A DNA stretch of 64,000 nt, taken from positions 28,272,001-28,336,000 of the forward strand of contig CM114274.1 in the NCBI GenBank assembly GCA_050084515.1, written 5' to 3'. Below, piece by piece: positions 43,760 through 53,745 of this stretch. The notes beneath the pieces are model-generated. The model saw only the letters and a program-made list of their open reading frames with translations. It was not told where the DNA came from and did no database searches. Each line of letters begins with the position of its first letter. Positions within the stretch are counted from its first letter, which is position 1. The DNA is from Blasia pusilla (taxonomy: Eukaryota; Marchantiophyta; Marchantiopsida; Blasiales). The position numbers were made by a program, and so were the translations under genes.

Positions 43760-44775
43760 TACTGCTCAACTACTCCTAAGCTGAAAATCTATGTTAAGCA
43801 GTTCAGATCCATCGCCTGACCCAAGGCATGACGTCGTGATGCCTCTGATAGTGACGGTACTGCCGTCACTCCTGTGGGGAATCCCATTGCTTGCTCTCGC
43901 TCATCGGCGTTGGGCTCCATCAACCTATGTACTTGGTCATCCCAAACCAAGCCAGGTCCGGCCTCCTTGAATGCATAGGAAGCGGGAAAACTCACCAATG
44001 TGGGAAAGGCTGCCCGTGGCTTACCAATCCTCTTGACCACAGTCAACGGCGGTTGATCCTCTAGCCTCATAGCTTATGATCGACGGCCTGGATCCAATAT
44101 AGAATCCACCAATAAATCGGCGGGGCGCTCCACTCTCGCATATGCCCTCCGTAACACCTCTTGTGGTACCAAGTTGGTCCACCAAAGATGCGGGCGATGT
44201 GCTCTAGAACCTACACTCTTCGCATCTAACAACACTACTGAGCCGATCCATGCGCCCACCTGATGTGCACTCTTCACCACGCGGGACCTTGAATTGCCCA
44301 AAATTGGCACATTCTCCAAAATGTATGCTGGAGAACGAGGTTGATGCTCCTATAAATGTCGCAAGATCTCCATCATCTCCCAAAACAACCTGGACCGAGT
44401 GTCAATTAACCCGCTACCTCGTCCAGCACTCGATTGGCCCTGACACGGCCAACCAGCAATGACCAAGTCTATGGTCCCTACCCGCTCCAAGTCCTATGCC
44501 CCCAACAATGAAATGTCCCTCGGTAGGGAACTCTAGTAACCATGAATGGCGGACGCAGACAACAAGTCGGGAAAACGAAGGCGTAACTGCGCCACATGGT
44601 GAAGTGAAGCGCGCCTCGCAACATCATCAATCTCCACATATAGGTACTGCTGCACGCGCACTCCAACGTGCAAAACAACAGCTAACCCAGTGCTGATCCC
44701 TCCAAAGAGATCCAACACCCGAATACCTTTCTTTGGGATGCACCACACAATCGGGGTGGTGTCCAAAGGGATCAT
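43760..44775 (-). pseudogene. C5-cytosine DNA methyltransferase of D2
   Basis: Motif I VLDLFGGISTGLA (about 44680-44720); YLYVEIDD, a motif II-like acidic strand end; motif IV GWPCQGQSSAGRG with the catalytic Cys codon TGT at 44445-44443; motif VI YILENVPILG (about 44298-44327); motif VIII-like AHRPHLWWTNL (about 44185-44217); DEREQAMGFPTG and the motif X-like RRHALGQAMDLNCLTW (43789-43900). Order and spacing match DNMT3/DRM-class catalytic domains. No separate target-recognition block could be assigned. Three stops break the frame, so the copy is not functional as read, but all catalytic residues are visible. Confidence 0.88.
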
Positions 44776-45153
44776 AGCAGCACTCCTACCTACTTGGGGT
44801 TACTCTGACCCATTACACTCTGGTCCAAACATCTCGCTCCACGCCGTTTGCACATGCTCAATGGCTAAGCGTCAAAGCTCCTCAATCAAGCCCCAAAGCG
44901 GCACCTCTCCTCCACGGACTGATGCGACTACCATGACACTCCTCTGCATAGAAATATCAGGAACGGGAGTATCCTCTGCATGGACATGTCCCTCAATCAA
45001 ATCACTAGGCCAAGTGATGGCACTGCTAAATGCTGCTAAGGTCGCCATCTCTCTTGGCCGTCACTCGATCACTCCACGTATGAATCGAACGGGTAATGAG
45101 CTAAGACGCCCATCACCTGACTGCCATCCTAGTCTGTAGGACGCTGACTCCTC

Positions 45154-45790
45154 CTAGGAATCCAGGGAAAACCCCATCGGGTATAACACTGCTCCACCAA
45201 CCAAGATGTCGTAGGACTCTACATCACTAACTATTGCCTTGGCTCGCACCACCGACTCATATGTAGGATGTCCCAGGAAAATCCTCACCACGACCTCCTG
45301 TCGGGTGATATACTGTGTGGTACTTCGCTCCACCCAAGGATGTCTGTATCCGGAGTGGACAATGCTCCACATTGGCTCTCGTCAAGCCCAATCCTCTAAA
45401 TGAAGCTTTCCCCAACATCAGGGATTGCGCTCCTGAATCCAACAAGACACGCTGCGGACTAAAAGCTCTACCTCCAAGACTCACCAACTGGAAGACCTCT
45501 CCTCGTTTATCCAACAACACAAAACCAAGAGAAGCCATGGCATGCTCTATCGCGGGTCTAGAGGGCATCTCTGCCATCCTAGCAACCACAGCCTGCCATG
45601 AATCGGACGTGGACGGCCCGAGCATCCGCTCCAAGGGCAGGTCCGTCACCTCCTCTGCAATCACCTCTGAGCGTGATGCAAGAATTCCAACTCCACGCTC
45701 ACATAGCATAGCGGCTAGCGGAAAAACCTCGGCGGGCTTACCTCCCAACGTCATAACATCGGAAGCAGAAAATAAAGCAGCCGTACACAA
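45154..45790 (-). pseudogene. Aspartic protease of D2
   Basis: Frame 45790-45257 includes VLLDSGAQSLMLGKASFRG (Asp-Ser-Gly). A frame change near 45300 leads to 45372-45154 (AIVSDVESYDILVGGAVLYPMG), the C-terminal half. Followed by the same linker as in D1 (45154-44775) before the methyltransferase. Confidence 0.8.
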
Positions 45791-45989
45791 CGGTGGCCGC
45801 CCTCAACAACGTGCTTGACACATGCCCCTCTTGAGCATTAGCAATAGGAGTCATCGCACTTGCTTCTCCCATCGCCCTCCGTGCCTACACACCAACAACA
45901 TCACCAACTCTCCAGGAACTCGGATCAAGACCCATCGATGGGATCCTAATCGCTTCCGACAAAGTGAAAGAATGAGGAAGCCTAGTATG

Positions 45990-47480
45990 TTTCTTGGCTT
46001 CCCCTCGTTATGGATCTAACTGTGCGGTTGCTCCACGCGTCACACCTGTGGCGGCCTCCATATGGGCAACCCCGCACATCCAACCAGGATCCTCCATATC
46101 TTTGGCTGCTCCATATGATGTCGATGCCACGGATTTGGCATCGGGTAACCTCAATACCATAGCGGAAATATGCTCCTGTATGTGTTGTATATGAGCAGCC
46201 ATCCCAGCCTCACGCTCGGCGTCTCCCTTGACGCGTCTAGGTGGTGGGACTCTACCTCCTCCATGGGCAGCTCCACCACCTTGTCGGGAAACTCCAGCTC
46301 CTCGTCCCCCAACGGGACCACCTTGTGCACAATCTCTAGGCCCACCCAGACCGGCTACTTGCTTTGGTGCCCTCTCTGGCCCTCTGTCCAGACGTAACTC
46401 AAGATGTAAACTGAAACACTTGGCACGTGTTTGACCATACCTCTGACAATAGTCACACTGATAAGCTCCTGGTGCAGCACCATCTCCTCCTCCATGCTAA
46501 GGCACACATCCATGACCCTGACGAGTGCAATCACGCTGATGATGGGCTCCACCACATGACCAACAAGTAATCATAGGCGGCTGCTACCGAGCCGCATATT
46601 AAGGCGCAGGTCTCTGTGGCACGGCCTCTTGATATCCTCCCTGAGGTCGTGGTGCCACAGTCGACCTATCTCGAGGTCCATGTTGCTGCACACGTGGTGC
46701 AGACAATCGTGATTGCTCTCACCCAGAACCCAAGGTGGCTACACTCTCCTCCACCATGTTGCCCTCAATGTTCTTGGTGGTCCTAAAAACATCTCTCAAC
46801 GTAGGGGAGGTTTTCATAAGAAGCACCCCTCCCGCATACGTGTCCGTAGGGTCCGGTCCACCATCGCGTACCATGACTGGATAGCCTGAGCCTCTGTCAA
46901 CCCCTGAGTGACGTTAATCAACCGACGCAAGCAAAGTAAAAGCCTCACGCAAAATATCATCCGGGCGCCTCTGGAAAGCGTGGATGCGCCGCAACTTCTC
47001 CGTCCGTACCCCTTGGTAGCTCGTCCTCAACTCATCGAAGAACTCAACCACGGGTTTGAACCTGGGACAAACTCGACTAGATGGTGCAACTGCTCCAGTG
47101 CGAGTTACCCCTCCTAAAACATCACTAGTGGAAGAGGAAGTAGCCTCGCCTAACTCCTCCTCCTCATATGGGAATGGCTCCGTCCATGACACATAGTGAG
47201 TGTCATAGTAGAGTCGCCATGCCTCAATCTCCTGGGCATATTTGTGAGAGAACTCTTGGTAATCGTCTATGGGCGCCCCCTCTAAACGCTGGAACATACC
47301 GTTCCATGCTGTAAATGGGTTGAACTCTCTGGAGTTCCTAGCCCTCTGTTAGTCACACTAACACCTAAACTCCGCAATGAAGTCGTGTAGCTCTATAGTG
47401 TCTACAGTACTTGAAAACCTACGCGGTCCTCTACCCCGGTCGTCCATCTTGTATGCCCAACTGGTAGGACCACTCAATGT
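45990..47480 (-). pseudogene. gag: gag of D2
   Basis: 47480-46914 carries PYTLSGPTSWAYKMDDRGRGPRRF and FQRLEGAPIDDYQEF, matching D1. Two knuckles follow: CWSCGGAHHQRDC (about 46530-46568) and CDYCQRYGQTRAKC (about 46417-46458; its His is Gln). Downstream, a Gly/Arg-rich stretch and the HIQHIQEHISAM helix. Several stops. Confidence 0.75.
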
Positions 47481-48296
47481 GTAGGGTGCTTCGGAGGGCG
47501 TGGTGACTTCGTGGCTACCCATGGTACTAGTTCCGCCTTTCCGTGGTAGTCGGACGGGGGTAACTTGCGACCAATCTAACGCCTCCTCTGCTGTCAATTC
47601 CTGCTTGTGAATATAAAGATGGATCAAGAAAGGAGATAGGAAGGACTTCGTGCTTGGATGAAGCACATCCACCATTCCTCGTACGTGCCCGTCCACAAAA
47701 GCAGCAAAGTCGACTCCTGGGGCTTCGGGTTCCAGGTGCTGATTCCAGATGATGTAGCACATCTTCAAGAGCTTGTTCGTCAGATAGTAAGAACGAGCGG
47801 GATAAAACAGGGTCGTCAAATGTTTGCAAAACTGACCAAAGACGGGTGGAGAGAGTGACGTAGCCTTGTAGCCGTTCCTGCCCAGGCGCTCAGTCGTGAC
47901 ACAGCTGAGTGCTAAAAGATCTTCATGCTTTACTAGCAACTCAGTGTCATACTCGTACTCTGGCGCAGCTGGGAGCAGATAAGTTGCTCTCGGTCATCCA
48001 CCGTCGATGTTGGGCTGAGCTCGACATCGAAGACCCTTCTTTCGAAACTTGGCGACGGCAGATGCAGAGCGAAGCTCGCCCAGGAGTTCTCCGGATGTCA
48101 AGGTCCAGTTGGCTTGAAAGAAAGTTGCCAACGATCGCTCCTCCAGCGCTTCGATCAGCTTTGGTGACAGCTTGACCATCGGCATCGCCGCGCTTTGCAG
48201 AATGGGTGTGGAGTCTTCGCGAGGCATGTTGCTAGGTCGATCTTGATGGACATCCCGCTTTGGCCTGCTACGCAACTTCGTGGTGATCCTGTCCAT
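47481..48296 (-). pseudogene. Unknown ORF fused in frame to D2 gag
   Basis: 48296-47994 (MDRITTKLRSRPKRDVHQ, SLATFFQANWTLTSGELLGEL) continues after one TGA into 47939-47481 (LLVKHEDLLALSC, PPVFGQFCKHLTTLFYPAR, FVDGHVRGMVDVLHPS). The product of about 270 residues then runs without a stop into gag at PYTLSGPT. D1 has a different sequence before that point. I do not recognise the family; it may be an element-specific N-terminal gag domain or a piece of another transposon joined by recombination. Confidence 0.5.
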
Positions 48297-48420
48297 GAAA
48301 ATACCCGCTTGGTTACGCCAGACTGCTCTTATAGTCCGCTCCCCTGTGCGTTCTTGGTCGTGGGCACCGGGTCAGAATAAGAAGGTGGGCACGGCGTTTT
48401 GCCACGCTCCCCCTCCCTCA

Positions 48421-48586
48421 CTTCCTGCGCTTCGCTGCTTCGCGAAGCATGGGATGTCTGGAACCTCGGTGCTTTGCTGCTTCGCGAAGCACGGGGCGTC
48501 TTGAACTTCGGTGCTTCATTACTTCGCGAAGCACGGGGCGTCTTGAACTTCCGTGCTTCATTACTTCGCGAAGCACGGGGCGTTTG
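48421..48586. repeat. 42-bp tandem repeat centred on CTTCGCGAAG
   Basis: Three full units at 48461, 48503 and 48545 and a diverged partial unit before them. Each has the 10-bp palindrome cttcgcgaag followed by cacggggcg. 42 is a multiple of 3, so the frame LLREARGVLNFGAS repeats, but this need not be coding. Adjacent to the 3' end of T2, so probably its LTR. Confidence 0.85.
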
Positions 48587-48614
48587 CCTACCCCCTTCCT
48601 GCTGTTTCAGTTAT

Positions 48615-50050
48615 CCTCAAGTTCGGGCTCATAATACCGGCGCACATGCATGCCATTGACTCGCGTGGGCAGGGATTCTCCCTGTAAGGTTCTAACTAGA
48701 GGGATCCATTATCATAGATGGCCAATACCCAGTAGGGTCCCATCCAATTTAATTTTAATTTTCCGGGGAACTTTAGTCGCCGGTTATCATACAATAGCAC
48801 TAAGTCTCCAACACTGATAGATTGTGGCCGGAGATGTCGATCGTAATGTTTCTTACGTTCTTTTTGCATTTGGGCTGTCCGGCGTAACGCGAGCATGCGT
48901 GCCTCTTCCAACTCCACTAGGGTCTCATTCTTGTGTTCGATAACTTCGCCCCCAACCTCCATTCTTGTTCCCTCCAATACTCGATAAGTGGGCAACGCCC
49001 ATTGAATAGGTGTTAAGGGATGTACGCCATAAGTCAAGAAGAAGGGGGTGTATTTTGTCGTCACCTTCTCAGCTGTTCGGTACGCCCATAATGCCGGGGC
49101 AATTTTTGTGTCCCAATCATAGGAATATGTTACCGTTAAGCGATTCAATATTCGGCAAATGAGGCCATTAGATTTTTCCGTCAACCCGTTGGCTTTAGGG
49201 TTGTAGGGAGTGGTTTTCCGATGCTTAATGAGAAAGTGGGAAGTGAGAGACTCAATAGTCTGGTTCAGGAAGTGCGTACCACGGTCACTTACTAGTTCCA
49301 ACGGACAGCCATAACGCATGATAATCATCTCGTATAAAAACTTAGCCACTGCTTCACTGTCATCTTTCCGCGTGGCTACCGCTTCGACCATCTTAGTACA
49401 ATAGTCAGTGGCAATCAGAATATACTTCCGCCGGGTTTGGCGAGTGGTGGCGGGAGATAGGGCCTGAAGTCAATGCCCCATTTTTCAAAAGGAGCTAGGG
49501 GCATGATGGGGACCAAAGGCCACCGCGTAGTCGCCGTGGGTCGACGTGCCCTTTGACAGGCATCACAACTCCGAATAAAATTAACTACGTCTTTGTACAT
49601 GGTCGGCCACCAATAACGTGCGGCCAAAATTTTCTTAAGGGTATTTTTTACCGCATAGTGTCCACCGGAATCAGCCATATGTAGGGCTCTGATGACCTGG
49701 GGAACCTCTTCAGCTTCCAAGCATCTTCGATGCTCTTCATCAACACCTAATTTGAATAAGACCCCTTCACAGATCTCATATGGGCCTATCCGATGTAAAA
49801 AAACTGCGCGTTCTTCCGCTGTCATCCGGGCAGGAAGTCGCAGAGTCATTAGAAACCGCAGAATATCCTCATAAAAAGAATGGCTCAACCATTCTTCTGT
49901 TATCTGGAACAGATCTTCATCGGGAAAGGTATCATCGACAGATTGGGTGAGGTCCGCGTTTGTCATCCTCAACCGGGAAAGAAAATCGGCATTGGTATGC
50001 ACCTTGCCGGCACGGGTCACAACATCGAATGTGAATTCTTGTAGCAACAA
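48615..50050 (-). pseudogene. Integrase of T2
   Basis: 50050-49415: RNase H tail (TNADFLSRLRM), zinc domain (HMADSGGHYAVKNTLKK, CDACQRARR) and core start (WGIDF). A few-base loss near 49466 shifts the frame; 49391-48696 continues with LVSDRGTHF, KANGLTEKSN and the KFPGKLKLNWMGPY module. The last segment (HVHRYYEPEPE) is read to about 48615. Confidence 0.85.
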
Positions 50051-50068
50051 GATCCACCGTGCAATGCG

Positions 50069-51539
50069 TCATGACAGGTCGGCTTTCACCATTAAGGGTC
50101 TGAGTGCAAAATGATCCACATGAAAGACAAATTCGTACCCTAATAAATAGTGTCGGAACTTTTTACACGAGAAGACCATGCCTAAAGCCTCTCGTTCGGT
50201 AGTTGTATATTTTTGCTCTGCCGCCGATAGTTGTCGGCCGGCGTAGTAAATTGGAAAATCATGTTTGTGCTCATCCAATTGGCTGAGCACTACTCCAATG
50301 GCAAATGAGGATGTGTCCACATATACGTGGAAGGGTTTGGTCCAATCGGGGACCGAAAGCAGGAGCCTTTTGCAATGCGTCTTTTAAGGTGTCGAATGCC
50401 ACTTGGCACGCTGGTGTCCACTCCCATTCGGTGGTCTTCTTAAGTAATGCAGTAAGAGCACCCGCTTTTACCGCGTAATCTTTAATAAACCGTCGATAGT
50501 ACCCGACATGTCCCAAGAATCCTCTCAATTCTCGGAGACTAGTAGGTGGTTCCAATGCGACGATAATATCCACCTTGGCCTTGTCGACCTCAATTCCTTG
50601 CGCCGACACTCGGTGTCCCAGCAGAATTCCTTGTTTCATAGCGATATATGATTTGTCCGGATGAAGGGATAAATGCACTTCGCGACAGCGTGCGAGTGTT
50701 AACTCTAACTTTTCCAGATGTTCGGCCTCCGTGCTAAAGATACAAAAATCGTCTAAAAAGATTTCCACGAACTTCCGCAGATACTCCTGGAAGATGGAGA
50801 TCATCATCCTTTGGAAAGTAGCTGGGGCATTGCACAACCCAAAAGGCATTACGCGATATGCAAAAGTTCCCCAGTCCGTCGTGAACGTTGTGAGGGGACG
50901 ATCCTTTTCTCGTATGGATACCTGGTTGTACCCCGAATATCCGTCCAAGAAAGTATAACGCTCGTGCCCGGCCACTTTATCCAAAATACTGTTTGTGAAA
51001 GGTAGAGGATGGTGGTCTTTTAAGGTGGCCGCATTTAATTTCCGATAGTCCTGGCACACTCGGATTTTTCCTGTTTGTTTTTTAGGCACAATTACGATGG
51101 GCGACACCCACTCGCTGCTTAACACCGGATAGATTATTCCTGCCTCGAGACGTTGACCGATCTCGTCCTTGACTAACAATGAGTACTTTGGATTGAGTCG
51201 ATATTGTCGCATTCGCACCGGGACCGCCCCTTCTTTAAGATCAATTTGGTGTTCACCATATTGTGCGGGAATGCCTGTCATTTCATCCATGGAGTATGCA
51301 AAGACATCCAAATACTCAAACATTAGTCTTTTATATTTTATAAGTGTGGTGGGAGACAAATCTGCCGAAAGGCGTAGAGACTTTTGATCTGCAATAACGA
51401 CCTGGACGTAGTCCTGCTCCTGAACCATGTTCTCTGTAAACTGGAAGGTGCTATGACCTAGCTTCTCTTCCTCTCGAGTCGACCTTGGCTTGGAGGGTAC
51501 CGACTCCTCGTCTATTTCATAACATTCTAAATAATACAC
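50069..51539 (-). pseudogene. Reverse transcriptase-RNase H of T2
   Basis: 51539-50271 covers all of RT in one frame: VPKKQTGKIRVCQDYRKLN, YTFLDGYSGYNQVSI, MPFGLCNAPATFQRMM, FLDDFCIFS (about 50745-50771), LRGFLGHVGYYRRFIKDY. A frameshift near 50350 moves RNase H to 50320-50069 (SFAIGVVLSQ, AAEQKYTTTEREALGM, HVDHFALRPL). Confidence 0.85.
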
Positions 51540-52111
51540 TGGGACGAGGACTCCGTAGCGGTGGTGTTGTCTTGATCTGACGTATAGCCGTCGTCAGTTG
51601 GTGGCGTCTCTCCTTGGGGTGGTCGAGATTTCCACGACAGCTTGATGAGCCGCTTCGAGACCTGATTTGGTGCCTGGAACGTGAAACGTCGCCTTTTCCA
51701 ATCTGTAGTCACCCTCGCGCCATACAGCCAGGGTCTTCCGATGAGCAAAGGATAGCCCGTCATGGTCGTCAAAACCAAGGGCTGCAAGACTAAGTAGTCC
51801 AACAGAAACAACACCCCCCCGAGCATGGTCGGAATTTGCATGAGCTGTCCGAGGGGTCTCTTCCGGTATTGATCCGCAAACCGCAAATACTTGTCTGTGG
51901 GCTCGTACATCGTGTACCCTAGGGCCCGAGCTGTTTGCTCCGTCATAATATTGATTCCGCTTCCGGAATCAATGGGGACCTTCTTAATATTATGGCCCTC
52001 AATTTCCACCTCCACAGGGCTCCCAAGTCTTCTCGTCGACATCTGGAACAAATCCACCAGGGTGGATGATGCTTCGCCGACTTCCTGGGTCTTTTGCGGC
52101 TGATTTTCCAC
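51527..52111 (-). pseudogene. Aspartic protease of T2
   Basis: VPIDSGSGINIMTEQTARALG, then MLGGVLFLLDYLVL, LLIGRPWLYGARVTTDWKRRRF in one frame, whereas T1 is shifted. It overlaps the RT frame start by 13 bases at 51527-51539, probably reflecting a small deletion. Confidence 0.8.
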
Positions 52112-52210
52112 TGCTGCAAGATTTTTCCGTATAATGGGTTATCCATTAGCAATCAGAGCGAGGTTATGTTGGCGGGGTTGACGCCAAGTCCCTCAGTAAA
52201 TCGTAAGCTT

Positions 52211-53738
52211 CTAGGACCAGCGGTGACGTCGCCATGGCTTGGACGGTCGTACTTGGTTTGGCCTTTGTCTTCTCTGGGGTCTGTTTCCCCTCTGGTTCCT
52301 GGTCCTCACGAACTTGAGCACGAACCTAGTCCTGTACATCCTGATGGAAGTATTTCGGATGACTTCGGTCAAAGGCCGGGTCCACATCGCCTTTGAGGAT
52401 GGCCTTCCGGCACGTAAGGTGTTCACGCTTTGTTCTTGGGCTCCCTAGCTTCGCGCGAAGACGAAGCACCCTTCTTTACCTTTGGGGTCCCCGCGGTCTG
52501 ACTCTTCGACCTCGTGGTGACCGCCAACACAGTTTCTGGGAATTCTTTGGGCCAGTTCGATGATTCCTCGTTGGCCCCTTCGGTCGAGTCTTCCTCACTG
52601 ATGGTGACTCGCTTTGGTCTTGGGGACACTACTTCTTCCACCCAGACCAGTTGTACATTTACATCGTTTTTGGGCTCTTGTTGAGCCGCTGGAGTATTTA
52701 CATATCTGACCAACAAACGCGGGACCTTGGGCTGCGGGCATTCCACGGCAGTGTGCCCGCCCTTCTTGCAGTTCCCGCATAAGGGATTGAGTCCCACTGG
52801 TCGCTTTGGGTTTGGGCAATTATTGGCCCAATGGTCTGCTGCGCCGCAGTTATAACAACAATTTCGTTTGATGGGTGGCGTGAAGGCCGCAACACCCATA
52901 ATCTGTCTCAGGGGTCTCTATTCTCCGTATTCCGGAGGTACATACCGCGTGATCCAGCTTCTCCCCGGGTTTGGGGGTGGCACCGCTTGGACGGCATAGC
53001 ACCCTTCCCACTGTTCTGGTTCATACCATCCTTCTTCAATAGGGGCCTCTTCCTGGATCCACCGTAGATCCCTCTGAGTAGGGCATTCTTGTACAGTATG
53101 CCCCTGGGTTCCACAACTACTACACCAAATGTTGGGCCTCATCAGCCCGGGTCGTCTTCTGGGGTCCTTCTGGGCCGCCAGATGTACCTTCAACTCAGCC
53201 ATTTGTTTACTCAGTTCCTCCATGGCCGACTTGCCGCTCTTCCTTGCCGTCCCTCTTACTGGACTTTCCGACCGCTGAGGACGACGCTTGGTGCTTGGTC
53301 GGGTTTTGGTCTAGTGCTTGGGGGAGCGATGATGCCTGCTCTTCCCTTTCCTTTTAGCTTTAACCTCCTGCTCCGAGTCCGAGGACTCGGACGAATCCTC
53401 CGTAGAGGATTCCGTGTCTGTGGAGGACGCTTCGTCTTCGGACGAAGCACTAGTCTTCAACGCCCCTCTCCGTTGGTGACGCCGTCTTCGTGTTCGGCGG
53501 GACTTTTCTGAGGCTTCATTCGCCTCAGCGCCTCGAGGGAATCTCGTTGGCCTCTCCGGCAATACCGATCCATTTCTTTGGACAAGCCGGACACGAACCA
53601 ATCTACCAATTGGGAGGTAGTCGTGTGCTCCAACTTATTCACAAGGCTCCGGAACCTTTGGGTATATTCCCGGAGGGTCTCCTTCTTTCTTTGCTTCAGG
53701 TCGCGAAGCTTTGTAAGAAGCCTGTCCTCGAACTCCAA
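52211..53738 (-). pseudogene. gag: gag (3' two thirds) of T2
   Basis: 53738-53457 has capsid sequence absent from T1 (KETLREYTQRFRSLVNKLEH, QLVDWFVSGLSKEM). Then a basic/acidic Ser-rich part (53601-53311, stop TAG near 53312), and three knuckles: CSSCGTQGHTVQEC (intact here), CYNCGAADHWANNC and CGNCKKGGHTAVEC. The frame changes near 52918 and 52423. Confidence 0.8.
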
Positions 53739-53745
53739 GTCGCGG

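Larger units (their letters stand above)
39558..48300 (-). mobile_element. Ty3/gypsy retrotransposon encoding DNA methyltransferase and PHD finger (copy D2)
   Basis: Minus strand, right to left: an unusual ORF fused to gag, gag, protease, methyltransferase, RT, RNase H, integrase, PHD finger, LTR ending at 39558. More complete than D1: RT with YIDD, RNase H and the methyltransferase catalytic Cys survive, though stops and frameshifts occur in every domain. No 5' LTR is visible; on the right it abuts the 42-bp repeat array and element T2. The right edge given is approximate. Confidence 0.85.
48597..53745 (-). mobile_element. Ty3/gypsy retrotransposon, OTA/Tat-like (copy T2)
   Basis: Near-identical in long stretches to T1 (11640-17204). 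Truncated on its 5' side: gag starts in mid-capsid at 53738 and the sequence beyond is unrelated. Fewer breaks than T1; the RT frame of 422 codons is uninterrupted. No intact LTR pair was recognised. Confidence 0.85.
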
